From: Pyrus communis | Taxonomy: Eukaryota > Streptophyta > Magnoliopsida > Rosales > Rosaceae | DNA: 64,000 nucleotides | Direction of reading: 5' to 3' | Assembly: GCF_963583255.1 (NCBI RefSeq) | Contig: NC_084809.1 | Span: 9,798,997-9,862,996, forward strand | In this document: positions 36,373 through 47,829 of the stretch, in pieces | Position numbering within the stretch: position 1 is the first letter of the stretch | Layout: the number at the start of each line of letters is the position of its first letter | The notes under the pieces: generated by a model | Told to the model about the DNA's origin: nothing | What the model saw: the letters and a program-made list of their open reading frames with translations, nothing else | The model's database searches: none | Made by a program: the position numbers and the translations under genes

Positions 36373-39300
36373 TTAGGCATGGTCTGAAGTGGGTATTGCT
36401 CTAACAGTTGGGAGGACTTGGGCATGTCCCGTAGTGGGTTTTGCTTCATCGGCATGTTCTAAAGTGAGTATTGCTTCAACAACTGGGGAAGTGTCAATAC
36501 CGGTTGACATAATTGACACGCACCCATTTGATGTGCGCGTTATGTTCTGTTCACCTTTGTCCAAGTTTTTAGATATTTCATGCCAACCATTATCAAAGTG
36601 GCCAGCTTCGCCAACCTCTGTATAGACCTGCAATTACGTACATATTGCAAGTATTTAAGAGATATCAAATGTGTTTAGCTTCCCTTAATCGTTACCGTAC
36701 ATAATATATATTATTGTTAAGGTTTTTTAGATATAAGCCCATACAACTCATATACCTCAGATAAAAACTCACCTATAAATAAACATCCAATAAAAACCTA
36801 AAATTTAAATAAATTGCCACATAAGAACATAAGTAACCTATTAATATAAGTTATTTACAATTTATACCTCAACTTTCTATAATTGTTCTCATACAACCAT
36901 TATTAGCCAACCATTATGGCTAACGTTTTTAGCAATTTCTTTTATCAATCTAACAACAAACTAATATACTTCATTACCATATCTTTTAACTATATAACTT
37001 TAGATAAATTGCTTTGCGAGCACAGAAACATATATATAATAGTAAAACATAAAATAGAAGATACATTTTTTGAAAAGTTAAATTGTAGGTAAATTATATT
37101 CATACAAAAACAAAATTGTAGATACACTACTGTTGTAAAAAAAGGTAAATCTTTTATGTAAAATTGTAGATACATTATTGTCACAATAGGTAAATTAGTT
37201 TCATATAAATTTAAAAGTAGGTAAATTATATTCATACAAAAATAAAATTGTGGATAAATTATTGTTAAATAAGAACGGGTAAATTTTTATCCTAAAATTG
37301 GAATAATAGATAAATTATTTTTGTACATACATTAATTTTTTATAAAATTAAACAATAGGTACATCATTAGCTTCACCAATTATACACAGTAGGTAAATTA
37401 TTTTTGCTAAAACTAAACAATAAGTAAATTATTTTTTCAGATACATAAGTGTTGTAAAAATTAAATAATAGATACATTATTACTCCACAAATTTGATACG
37501 ATAGATAAATTATGGTAAAAATTTATAGTTGGCAAAAAAAAAAAAAAATTTATAGGTACATTATTTTATTGATAAATATTTTAAAAGATAGACTAGCTAT
37601 TTCACTAAAAAAATATATTTAAATTGAAAAATGTTGTTAAGATTAAGAAAACTTTCCAAATTAATTTCTATATCAAATTAGACACAAATTTTATGGAATG
37701 AGAGAAACATGAATAAACCAAATTAATTACAAAATGTGGAAATACTGAATTCTCATATAACATGCAATGCATTTAGAATATTAGTGCCTTTTTTATTTTT
37801 GTAAAATCATTAATCCTCCTTAAAATCTGCATATGTTTAATTGTGCACTTTAAACATGCAAAAAGGGATATTTTAGGCGTTCGAAAAATTTAAAATGTGT
37901 AAAGTCAAATATAATTAATGAATTTGTTTATATGGAGTCTAGTCATTAGGTTTTATTCGAGTAAAAAAGTTATGTCGGGTTTTATATAAAAGAAGTTGTC
38001 TTTGAGAGGTTAAAGTCATATTTACACCTTTTTGAATCATTATAAAAGAAGTCTAATCATCACCGTTATATCATGTTATTTACAAATTATAGCCTAAAAA
38101 AATACTCCCACATTTTCCTAAAGAGGTATTCATCAATTCCCCCCCTGAACTTGTGATCATTGGCCAATTTCCCCCCTCAACTTTAATTTTGGCCAATTTC
38201 CCCCCTCAACTCTCATAATTAGTCAATTTCCCCCTTCAACTTTAATTTGGCCAATTTCCCCCCTCAACTCTCAAAATTAGTCAATTTGCACCCTACTGTT
38301 AATTTTTTTTTATTTTTAATTTTCCATCTATTCTTTTCTTAATTTTCAATCTTTCTAATAACTTCCAACAAAGTACTAAAATTAACATAAACTCACTTGC
38401 ATAATATAGGGTAAAATATACAAAAACATAATACAATTAGTATGTGATATGGGTTGATTATAAGAAAAGTTATGAATCGGGTTTAAAGCATGTAGAAGAA
38501 GAAATAATAACAAAAAGAAATAATAATCCTAAACTTATGGATCAGACCTATTTCGATAAAATGAGTTTTTCTTAATAAGGAGTCGAAAATTATGAATAGA
38601 CTAGCCATTTTTTTCACTAAAGCTCGATTCTCTGCAATTTACTTGAACTTAGCTTTCACTTTTATAAAGAAAATTGTATTCACATACAAAAATTTACACA
38701 TCAATCGTTTTCGTTATTAATTTTGTATAGTCAAAAATCAAATAAAATTACTCCATACTGATTTATTATGACTAATAATACTATCTATGATAAATTGTAA
38801 AATTCTAAATTTTAATCTATTTGTAATAGGATAAAGATATAGGAACATGATTAACATACATCTTATTTAGTTTCTTACACACACTTGTTTAATTATGATC
38901 AAATTAAAAAATTAACAGTAGGGTGCAAATTGACTAATTATAAGAGTTGAGGGGGGAAATTGGCTAAATTAAAGTTGAGGGGGGAAATTGACTAATTATG
39001 AGAGTTGAGGGGGGAAATTGGCTAATGGTCACAAGTTAAGGAGGGAATTTGATGAATACCTCTTTCCTAAAACAAAGAGTCATTAATACTCACCTTGTTG
39101 TCATATTTTATACTGTTAAATGGGTTGCTCCAAGACAACATCCAGTCGCATTCACTACCGGCGTTATTCACGCCTCGGTACACAACAGCCGCATTGGATC
39201 CAGCCGCCGCTAAGTTAGTGTGGACGTGCGAAAACGCACCCCACTGACCATTTAAAATCTCTTGTGGGTAGGGTCCCTCTCCGATGTGCCCATGCCAATC

Positions 39301-39537
39301 GTGCGTAGCATGAAATTTTATCATGTCCCCAGTTGCATTGTAAACAACGCAGCCGATGCCATACTGCTTCTTCCACTTGTCCGCATGGTTTCGGGCGTTG
39401 ACGTTCTTCTCCCCGGCATTTTTCATGTTCAATGCCACGTGTGCCCTGTCTAATCTTGTTATTTCCTTGCCGGAATAATCCGGCATCCCCTTCAAAGTAT
39501 CATCGGTGATGGGGTTGCCAAAAACGTTATCGGCCAT
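36373..39537 (-). CDS. 23 kDa jasmonate-induced protein-like (JIP23 family)
   Basis: Two exons on the minus strand (39094-39537 and 36373-36627) join in phase 0 to give 232 residues. The first exon starts MADNVFGNPI and contains the family blocks RLDRAHVALNMKNAGEKN, YGIGCVVYNATGD, FHATHDWHGHIG, GQWGAFSHVHT and AAVVYRGVNNAG. The second contains VYTEVGEAGHFDNGWHEI, TGIDTSPVVEAILTLEHA. This matches plant proteins annotated as 23 kDa jasmonate-induced protein; the barley founder accumulates after jasmonate treatment, but biochemical function is not established. The C-terminal tail (about 199-232) is made of three loose repeats of a TxxHA motif. The 2466-bp intron hosts a 940-bp Mutator-like element starting 28 bp inside the donor site. 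There are no frameshifts or stops. Hormone response of this copy is inferred only. Confidence 0.85.
36990..37560. repeat. Degenerate AT-rich tandem repeat in the JIP23-like intron
   Basis: Motifs of the form TAGGTAAATTAT, AAATTGTAGATACATTATT and TTCATACAAAAA recur many times with irregular spacing between about 37070 and 37560. It looks like an old minisatellite inside the intron. Confidence 0.55.
38123..39062. mobile_element. Non-autonomous Mutator-like element (940 bp) in the JIP23-like intron
   Basis: The ends GAGGTATTCATCAA and TTGATGAATACCTC are perfect inverted copies. The inverted similarity continues inward through arrays of a CAATTTCCCCCCTCAACT unit (left) and its complement (right) to the CACCCTACTGTTAATTTTTT blocks, about 180 bp per arm. 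A perfect 9-bp target duplication TTTCCTAAA flanks it (38114-38122 and 39063-39071), as expected for Mutator-like elements. No ORF of note lies inside. Confidence 0.88.
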
Positions 39538-39614
39538 CTCTACACTGAACTTGATTAACTCTCTCTCTCTCTCTCTCGATTTTTTTCTGGTGCATTTCTA
39601 TAAGAGGTGATGCA

Positions 39615-39624
39615 TATTTATATA
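39615..39624 (-). promoter_or_regulatory. TATA box of the JIP23-like gene
   Basis: TATATAAATA on the minus strand lies 78 bp upstream of the ATG. A CT/GA repeat (about 39560-39578) lies between the two, in the expected 5' UTR. Confidence 0.6.
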
Positions 39625-40049
39625 ATCTCAAGAGCAGGGATGTTGATCAAAAGGAAAAGTCTGAAATGTCCCTTGAGAAAAGAAAAAGAAATAAAGGTCA
39701 CGCTCTCACGATGGAGAAATTTCAACATAATAGGGTCGAGACTCAATACATCAAGTGTTATAACATAATTTGAGAGAAGTTTAATTGTTTATAAGTCTAA
39801 CTACTTTCATAGAGGAAATTTTTTTCAATATATCGTGAACACGGTCCGATACACCAAATGTTATAATAAAAGTAATTAGATGTTTTTTTTTCTCTTTAAG
39901 TATCCAACCATTTGTATTATAACACTTGATGTATTAAACTGTGTTGCTTACTCAATTGCCTCATAGAAAAAGTGTCTCACTCCAATAGACTAGACAAACC
40001 AAGTAGAGGAAATGACCCTTTTTTTTTTTTTTTTGATCACTACACTTAT

Positions 40050-40264
40050 TTTATGATATGCGGAAGTACTAGGCACTTGAAAATATTTTGTCCACCAATA
40101 AGACGGATTGAACTTTCTCCAGCATGTTGACATGGACAAACCAGTGCAAGCATTGGGAAAAGATGATATACAAATAAATAAATTATTTTTTTCTATTTCA
40201 CATTCATTAATTCAATATGATAAAACTCGGATGACATCATCCTTTGATGCATCATCACGTCTCA
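40050..40264 (+). repeat. Left part of repeat segment R (copy 1)
   Basis: The sequence from about 40070 (TGAAAATATTTTGTCCACCA, AAGACGGATTGAAC, GATGACATCATCC, ATCATCACGTCTC) is closely matched at 51800-51990 and 59860-60050. In those copies it runs on directly into AACACATTACCC, whereas here it is interrupted by the Harbinger element at 40265. Confidence 0.8.
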
Positions 40265-41043
40265 GAGCATTCCCACCGTAGCTTTTTGCTCGGGGGACAG
40301 TCTCCAGAACAAAGGCCCGAGGGCCGGTGGATGGCCTCCAGCGTGAGGCAGGCCGGGGGATGGGGGAGGCCAGAGGGCCAGGCCCGTGAGGGATTGCCAG
40401 GCCTTGAGCCCGAGCTGAGGATGACGCCATGCTGACGCCAGGGTGGCGTCAGCGTATTATTTAATTTTTTTTGTGTCAGGCGCGTGCACCCCACCCGCGC
40501 GTGGGGGCGCGTCCCGACACAATAATCAGAAAAAAAAAGGTTTTGTCAGTTACCGTTGGGAAGCCACGTGGCTTCCCACGGTACGTTAGATCCTAACGGT
40601 CACTTAATGTGGACCGTTAGATCTCAACTGTAAAAAAAAAAAAAAATGTCAGATTTAATATCCACCGTTCGATCTGAGATCAACGGTGGATATTAAAATG
40701 CTTTATAAATTAAAAAATAAATGAAAAAATAGTTTAAAAAATCTGAAAAGTTACCGTTGTGACACGTGGCACAATCTGGAGCGTTGGAATTCAAATTTTT
40801 TTATATCCAACGGCAGAGATTAATTAATTGAATAAAAATTTAAAAAAAAATGTAAAAAATTCAAAAAAATTCAAAAAAATATCTGAAAAATCTGAAAAAA
40901 ATTGTAAAAAAAATTGTTTTTACTTTTCTATAAATACCTTCTCATTATCATCTACCTTACACAACAATTTCATATTTTCTCAACTACTTTCAATCACATT
41001 CCTTTCTTTGTCTCAAAATTTGAATCCATTTTTTTTCAACAAA

Positions 41044-43183
41044 ATGACCACTGGTGCAGGTACGAATTGGTCGCTTATTGAAGATGTTGCGTTGTGTACT
41101 AGCTGGGTTGAAGTTACTCATAGTTCGCTTACGGGTAATGAGATGCAGTTGCGAGAAATGTGGAGTCTTATTCATACCAGTTTTCTTGAGAAAATTGGTG
41201 GGAAAAGAACCAAAGAATCGATGTCCAGTCGTTGGAAATTACTTAGCCAATCGTTTAGTACGTGGAGAGACGCTTTGGCACAAGCTAGTAATAATATTCG
41301 AAGTGGGGAAAATTACTCGGATCAGGTAACAATTTATTATTTATTGTTACTTATTTGTTACATTATAATTATGTTGTTTGTATTATTTATTTATTTGTTT
41401 GTTTGTATTATTTATTTATTTGTTTGTTTGTATTATTATTTATTTATTTGCTAGTTAGTTATTTTCATTATAATTATTTATTTGTTACTTATTTTCATTA
41501 TTTACTAAACTTGAAGCCTTCTTACTTATTTTCATTATATTTGTTACTTATATATATATGTATATATTTGCTAGTTAGTTATTTTCATTATAATTATTTA
41601 TTTGTTACTTATTTTCATTATTTACTAAACTTGAAGCCTTCTTACTTATTTTCATTATATTTGTTACTTATATATATATGTATATATTTGATAGTTAGTT
41701 ATTTTCATTATAATTATTTATTTGTTACTTATTTTCATTATTTACTAAACTTGAAGCCTTCTTACTTATTTTCATTATATTTGTTACTTATATATATATG
41801 TATATATTTGCTAGTTAGTTATTTTCATTATAATTATTTATTTGTTACTTATTTTCATTATTTACTAAACTTGAAGCCTTCTTACTTATTTTCATTATAT
41901 TTGTTACTTATATATATATGTATATATTTGCTAGTTAGTTATTTTCATTATAATTATTTATTTGTTACTTATTTTCATTATTTACTAAACTTGAAGCCTT
42001 CTTACTTATTTTCATTATATTTGTTACTTATATATATATGTATATATTTGCTAGTTAGTTATTTTCATTATAATTATTTATTTGTTACTTATTTTCATTA
42101 TTTACTAAACTTGAAGCCTTCTTACTTATTTTCATTATATTTGTTACTTATATATATTTGCTAGTTAGTTATTTTCATTATAATTATTTATTTGTTACTT
42201 ATTTTCATTATTTACTAAACTTGAAGCCTTCTTACTTATTTTCATTATATTTGTTACTTATATATATTTGCTAGTTAGTTATTTTCATTATAATTATTTA
42301 TTTGTTACTTATATATATATATATGTATATATTTGCTAGTTACTTATTTTCATTATAATTATTTATTTGTTACTTATATATATATGTATATATTTGCTAG
42401 TTACTTATTTTCATTAAAATTATTTATTTGTTACTTATATATATATATGTATGTATTTGCTAGTTACTTATTTATTTGTTACTTATTTTTATTGTGTAGG
42501 AACTTCAAGCACAAGCTTGGTACGCTGCCAAAACCAAAAGCAAAAATAAATCATTCAACCGGTGGGAATGTTGGAATATTGTCAAAGATTGTCCTAAATT
42601 TAGAGTTGTGCCAGTCGGTCCAGAAGTGCACATGAACAGCACCCCTCTACACTCTACACCCGATCATGTTCATGAAGATGATGCAGAAGAAGTGCCCGAA
42701 ACGCCCGTCCCTGAACGCGCGTCGGGTTCGACCCGTTTTCCAATTAGGCCTCAAGGTAAGAAGGCTTCAAAGAGAAAAGGTAGTGCTTCCAAGAACGATT
42801 ATGCAAAGTTCATGGAAGAACTTACTCGCCAAGGTGAATTGACTTTGGCAAGGGACCTGGCGAAAGATGAGGCTGAAAAGGCTAGAGAGGCATCAAAACA
42901 AGCAGCTGTTGAGAGAAAATTTTATGCTAATGAGAGAGAAAGAGAGCTACTTAGGCAAGAAAGGGAACATGTTAGAGAAGAAAGACGGGCTCAACAAGAT
43001 CGTGAGATTATGAACATGTCTTTAGAAGGGAAGTCTCCAAATTCTAAATTTTTTTGGAAATCAGAGAAAGCGGACGTTGTGCGAAGGAGGCGTGCAAGAG
43101 AAGCAATAGCAAGCCAAGGTGGTTCTAGCACCGCAAGAGAAGATCATCCTAGCACCACAAATTGGTTAAGTGATGATGAATAG
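41044..43183 (+). CDS. Harbinger ORF1: Myb/SANT-like DNA-binding protein
   Basis: Two exons (41044-41325 and 42500-43183) join in phase 0 to give 321 residues. Residues about 4-95 form a trihelix/SANT-like domain with spaced tryptophans (NWSLIEDVALCTSWVEVT, REMWSLIHTSF, SMSSRWKLLSQSFSTWRDAL). The second exon supplies a NAM-associated-like continuation (NRWECWNIVKDCPKFRVVP), a basic patch (RPQGKKASKRKGS) and a long charged coiled coil (about 190-280). In PIF/Harbinger elements this partner binds the transposase and helps bring it to the nucleus and the ends; that role is inferred from the family. The 1174-bp intron is almost entirely a tandem array. An upstream ATG at 40828 lies in a lysine/asparagine low-complexity stretch; the later ATG gives the usual MTTGAGTNWS start. 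Confidence 0.85.
41450..42480 (+). repeat. 120-bp tandem repeat array filling the ORF1 intron
   Basis: Eight near-identical long units start at 41450, 41570, 41690, 41810, 41930, 42050 (120-bp spacing) and 42160, 42270 (110-bp units). Three shorter truncated units follow to about 42480. Each contains CTAGTTAGTTATTTTC, TATTTATTTGTTACTT and ACTTGAAGCCTTCTTACTT. Units differ at very few positions (for example one C to A near 41690), so the array is young. Because 120 is divisible by three, the first part makes a spurious 269-codon open frame. Confidence 0.95.
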
Positions 43184-43383
43184 AGTACTTTTTGTAATCG
43201 GAGCCCATAATTTTCCAATCACTTTGGGTTGTTATTTATTATTTATTGTTTGTATTATTTATGTTGTTTCCAATTTCTTGAATATTTATTCAAATTAATT
43301 TGGTAAGTTATTTATTAAAAGTCCATTGTTCAAATTAAAAGTCCTTGTATAAAATAATTAAAAGTCCATCGTTCTAATTAAAA

Positions 43384-43640
43384 GTCCTTTACATAAACAT
43401 AAACATAAACATACTAAGAATTACATAAACATAAACATAACAAAATTACATAAACATAAACATAAACATAAACATAAAACATACTAAGAATTACATAAAC
43501 ATAAACATAACAAAATTACATAAACATAAACATAAACATAAACATAACAAAATTACATAAACATAAACATAAACATAAACATACTAAGAATTACATATAC
43601 TAAGAATTACATAAACATAAACATAAAAAAATTACTTAAA
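43384..43640 (+). repeat. ACATAA hexamer satellite between convergent transposon genes
   Basis: Repeated ACATAA units are interrupted by AGAATT/AAAATT spacers, forming a higher-order pattern of about 45-60 bp. The tract lies between the stop codons of ORF1 and the transposase. Confidence 0.85.
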
Positions 43641-43714
43641 CATACCAAATAATAAAACACACCAAATAAAATAACATAAACATACCAAATTAAAAAAAAA
43701 CACACTAAATGAAC

Positions 43715-45127
43715 TTAATTATCTTCAGCTTGTTTCAATGCCCACTGGTGCTCTATCAAGTCAATTTGTCGGGCATTGTGCATGTCTGGCATTTGAAATG
43801 CAGTATATCGTTGAATGAGCCTTTCATTGTAACGTCCATCCCTTTGTAATGGCTCATGTTGCACGGGCTCATCGGTGGCGTCATGAGCACAATATATACG
43901 TGTTCTTGAATTGTTCATCGGGTCTGGCTCATATTCATCAACGGCTTCATAATCGTACTCATCTTCCACAATCATGTTATGAAGAATGATGCACGTCATC
44001 ATGATGGATCGAAGCGACTCTACATCAAACAATCTGGCAGCACCCCTGACGATCGCCCAGCGAGCTTGGAGGATACCGAAACAACGCTCTACATCCTTCC
44101 TGCACCCCTCTTGACAGGTTGCAAAGTGTTTTTCCTTTGCACTCCGTGGACGTGGCACTGTTTTGACAAAGGTTGACCAGCGCGGGTAGATGCCGTCAGC
44201 TAGGTAGTATGGCCCGTCGTACATACGTCCGTTGACCTCATACGTAACTTTTGGTGCATTTCCTTGCAAGACATCGTTGAACACTGGGGATTGGGCAAGG
44301 ACGTTGATGTCATTTTGAGCTCCCGGGACCCCGAAAAAGGTGTGCCAAATCCATGTATCAAAAGATGCCACCGCCTCCAGAATGATACTTTTTGCTCCTT
44401 TTCTGTCCCCGTAAGCGCCTTGCCATGCACTTGGACAGTTTTTCCACGTCCAGTGCATACAATCAATGCTTCCAATCATCCCCGGAAAGCCACGCATCTC
44501 CGCCTTCTTCAACAGCCGCTCCAAGTCCATGTGTGTAGGTTTGCGGAGGTACTCAGCGGTGTAGATAGATTCGATTGCTCCGCAAAACCTCATCAGGGAC
44601 TCAAGAATGGTTGATTGCCCCATCCTCGTTATCTCATCCACTTGGTCTGCAGATGCTCCATATGCAAGCATCTGCATGGCAGCAGTAATTTTTTGCTCAG
44701 GCAGTAGACCCATAGCACCAAAAGCATCTTTTTTTTGCACAAAATAAGAATCATGGTTGCAAACAGCAATCATGATTTTGTTGAACAAATGTCGTTCCAT
44801 TCTAAAACGACGTCTAAAGTACGTATCAGGGAATGCACTATTAGGAACAAAATAATCATCCAAGAGTTCCATACCTCCTCGTTGCCTGCTTCTATTAAGG
44901 TTTCCGGAACGGCTGGGCCTGCAGATCTGAGCCGCAGCTTGGATGACTCGACGGGAATGTGAGGCTCTGCCCCTTCTTACTTCGTCATTTCTCATTTGAC
45001 GCTCCTCATCCTCTTCCCTTTCATTTCTTACCCTCTGGTGATTGAAGATTGCTTCAGATTCGTTAAACAATTCTTCCTCTTCCTGATTGTATTCCCACAT
45101 CATCCTTGAGGAAGAAGAAGACGACAT
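43715..45127 (-). CDS. PIF/Harbinger transposase (DDE_Tnp_4 / HARBI1-like nuclease)
   Basis: Intronless, 470 residues and uninterrupted. An acidic, glutamate-rich N-terminus precedes a basic stretch, followed by LLDDYFVPNSAFPDTYFRRR and a helix-turn-helix-like region (residues about 145-185). The catalytic core holds the acidic residues at their expected places: D222 in GSIDCMHWTWKNCP, D273 in GAQNDINVLAQS and E347 in RKDVERCFGILQARW. The YYLADGIYPRW motif of the family lies between the last two. It should cut and join the element's ends with help from ORF1. Both genes are intact and the TIRs are recognisable, so it may be competent for movement, though activity cannot be judged from sequence. 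Confidence 0.95.
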   Translation of the reverse strand: MSSSSSSRMMWEYNQEEEELFNESEAIFNHQRVRNEREEDEERQMRNDEVRRGRASHSRRVIQAAAQICRPSRSGNLNRSRQRGGMELLDDYFVPNSAFPDTYFRRRFRMERHLFNKIMIAVCNHDSYFVQKKDAFGAMGLLPEQKITAAMQMLAYGASADQVDEITRMGQSTILESLMRFCGAIESIYTAEYLRKPTHMDLERLLKKAEMRGFPGMIGSIDCMHWTWKNCPSAWQGAYGDRKGAKSIILEAVASFDTWIWHTFFGVPGAQNDINVLAQSPVFNDVLQGNAPKVTYEVNGRMYDGPYYLADGIYPRWSTFVKTVPRPRSAKEKHFATCQEGCRKDVERCFGILQARWAIVRGAARLFDVESLRSIMMTCIILHNMIVEDEYDYEAVDEYEPDPMNNSRTRIYCAHDATDEPVQHEPLQRDGRYNERLIQRYTAFQMPDMHNARQIDLIEHQWALKQAEDN

Positions 45128-45774
45128 TGAAAGAAAGAAACAGAAACTATGAATAATGATACAAATTTTTGTGAATAAGGAAGCAGAAACTATGAATAAC
45201 GATAGAGATCTTGAGAATTTTGGTGTGAGATTTGTGAGGATGGATGGTGGATTATATTGAGGATTCAGAAATGATTAGGTTCTGCATAATGCCACGTGGC
45301 ATGCCGTCATTCGTTACAAATCTGATGGAAATCTATCCTCAAAGATTGTGAACGGATTATGACACGTGGCATGTCGTCATTCGTTAAAAATCTGATGGAA
45401 ATCTATCCTCAAAGATTGTGAACCGATTATGACACGTGGCGCGACGTGATTGGTTAATAATCTTATCACAAATCCATCACCAATAATTGTATTATTTTGT
45501 ATTATTTAATAATACTTCGGATAATGACACGTGGCGCACCGAGAACGATTAAAAATCTTATCCGATATTACAATTAAAATTATTTTGTATTATTTTATAA
45601 TATAAAAAAAATACTAATATTTTATTGCCTATTGCCAGGGCTATTGAAGTGTAACGGTGGAGATGCAAATTCTATTGCCAGGGCTACTTACTGTTCATTA
45701 AGGGCAGTTACTGTTCATTAGGTGGATTGAATAGTGTATTGCCAGGGGGGAGGGCTCCAACGTTGGAGTTGCTC

Positions 45775-46740
45775 TCAACACAGTACCCTCGAGGCTGGCT
45801 GGAAAACTACATTTGGCCCACTACTGTCCTGCCGTGATCTGCCAAGGTGGAGAAACAATCCTTCAATAATTGAGAGTATCAATTTCACAAAAAGAAAAAG
45901 AGGACCTTGCGCGTGTTTATTGTTATGCATATGATTCCCAACGATTACACGTATTCTACATAACTTGATTTGTGTTGTTTACGTTCTAAGTTTTAAAATT
46001 CACCACAAGTGAGGAGGTGTATTGAGAGTATCAATTTCACATTGGAGAAATGAAGGACTTTGCATGTGCTTATAAGTAATTGAGCTATTCTTTATATTAT
46101 CAATTGATTTTATGATAGAACCTTCACTACATAAAAGTGTCCGACAAAGTACATATTTCCTCGCATATTTGGTTTTCGAATTTTTATTTTGTTTATTAAT
46201 TTATTAAAATTTCGTGATGGCAGGTGGAGGAACAATCATCATTGTTGGGAATACTAATCCCACATCCAAAAAAGGAGGAACATTACATGTGCTTATAAGT
46301 AATTCGTTATATTGTCAATTAATTTTATGATAAAACCTCAATTTTTTTCGATCATCATATTTTCATTTCTCTTAGACAACTCCCAGTACACTACTGTGCT
46401 TCTTTAATGTAACTGCAAAATACGACATTTTAGTTTTAATGTACAAGCACATTAATTTGCTTCAATCAAATTCAAACTACTTGAGTTTACAAAGCTCATT
46501 CACACCACTAGACAATATCAGTAGTCGTCAGTTAACCACAAACATTTAACTTCCTATACTAACTCCAATTTATTTTTAAAAAGTAAACGAAGTACTTGTT
46601 TAATCAGATTTAGTACCGGGTTGTTGGCTGGGTCCCACCTTAAGGGTAAACTTTAGGTGGCATAGAAAAGACTGACAAATGCCATACATTTCAACCTAAA
46701 AAACCTAATCAAATCAGCCCAGCACCTTCTTCCCCCACTC
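45775..46740 (+). repeat. Right part of repeat segment R (copy 1) with decayed TRIM
   Basis: Continues from the TCA duplication into GTACCCTCGAGGCTGGCTGG and a region matching 52000-53170 and 60050-61090. It includes a decayed TRIM copy (about 45870-46115), a solo LTR-like block (about 46235-46335) and the tail with GATTTAGTACCGGGTTG. Confidence 0.75.
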
Positions 46741-47760
46741 CTGTGGGCATCCAATTTTCTAGGCTTTGTTGCGGGCCTCTGACCCATTTTCCAGATTTTG
46801 TTGCGTACAGAGCTCCTCCCTTGTTTGGGGCTTGATCTGTGGGTTTGGGTTGGTCTTTAGGTTATTTTTTGTGGGTCGAATCCTCCCTGCTTTTCTGGGT
46901 TTTTTTTTTTTTTTTTTTTGCTCTTCTTGCCTATTTGGTGGCAGCCAAGCCAGGTTTCGTTTTTTTTGTTTTGTTTTTTTTTTGTTTTGTTTTTTTTTTT
47001 TCCGGATTTGTGTAGCTTATGTTTTCTAGGTGGGGTTGCACATGGAGTGTTCCCAGCGGCGGCTTCCTGGGTGCCCGCAATGATGGTGTGCAGATTTGCC
47101 GTAAGAATTTTCTCTAGGTTGTTTGGACTTTCCGAGGGCTCTGCCCTTGGAACTATCGTTCAGTCATTTTTGAGTTTGTGTTGGTGGTGGGTATGGCAGT
47201 GCAGCAACGTGGGTGGTCTTGGCTTGGCAACCCCTCTACCATCCATGTTGTTATCGCTATTTCTTGCCATAATTGCGACCAACACCGGTCAGAGAAAACT
47301 TCTAGCGGCTCTTGGTGCTAACATGTTTTATGCAGGTTTTTGGATTACGAGTTTTCTGAGAAGAACTTCGACACTTTCTCCATTTCCCTAGTTGATCTAC
47401 TTGATTTCTCGTTTGAGGCTCCTTTGGTGGAGCAGCTGAAGGTCAGGCACTGGAAAACAGACCCACATAGGTGTCGGGGAATTAGTTTACCCTTTAACGC
47501 TGGAGAGCTTACCCAAATGGGTGTTAGGGGATTAGTTTATCCTTTCGCACTAGAGAGTATACCAGATGAGGCTTTGAGCAGTTGTTGTAGGTAGCAATTG
47601 AGCCAGGTTTGTGAATAACTTCTTGGATCTTCATTGAGAATAAAGAAATGTATCAACTATGGTGGAAGGTAGAAACTTCATAACAACTAGGATAATCCTC
47701 GGCCTGCGAGGTCTTGTTCGTCGAACTACTTGAGGCTTCAAACTTATTTGGATAGGCCTA
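46741..47760. other. GC-richer stretch with no recognised gene
   Basis: The plus-strand open stretches 46766-47029, 46918-47391 and 47340-47594 contain poly-T interruptions and no domain I can name. A short duplicated phrase GGAATTAGTTTACCCTTT / GGATTAGTTTATCCTTT lies at 47479-47545. It may be leftover LTR-retrotransposon sequence next to the gypsy gag remnant. Confidence 0.35.
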
Positions 47761-47829
47761 AACGGAGTTTAGGAGGTGATGGGAGATTTCTCCAGGCATT
47801 CCTTCACATTGTTAATTATGAACTGAGAG

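Larger units (their letters stand above)
40265..45774. mobile_element. Complete-looking PIF/Harbinger DNA transposon (5.5 kb)
   Basis: Terminal inverted repeats: the left end reads GAGCATTCCCACCGTAGC; the right end, on the opposite strand, reads GAGCAACTCCAACGTTGGAG. A 3-bp TCA duplication flanks the element (40262-40264 and 45775-45777). The undisturbed target CACGTCTCAACACA is present in two sister copies of the host repeat (about 51980 and 60035), which fixes the boundaries. Inside are the two genes expected of the superfamily, a Myb/SANT-like ORF1 (+) and a DDE transposase (-), convergent and both uninterrupted. The superfamily usually prefers TTA/TAA targets, so TCA is a mild departure. 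Confidence 0.9.

Noticed and set aside
41355..42164. 269-codon open frame with 40-residue repeats rich in Y, F and L
   Set aside because: It is produced by the 120-bp (3n) tandem array in the ORF1 intron; the protein is low complexity and both flanking splice sites remove it.
43384..43640. CRISPR-like regular repeats
   Set aside because: A simple ACATAA satellite in a plant transposon; spacers are not unique and the genome is eukaryotic.
46766..47594. Overlapping plus-strand frames as a possible membrane protein gene
   Set aside because: Hydrophobicity comes from poly-T tracts encoding phenylalanine runs; no domain or consistent exon structure was found.
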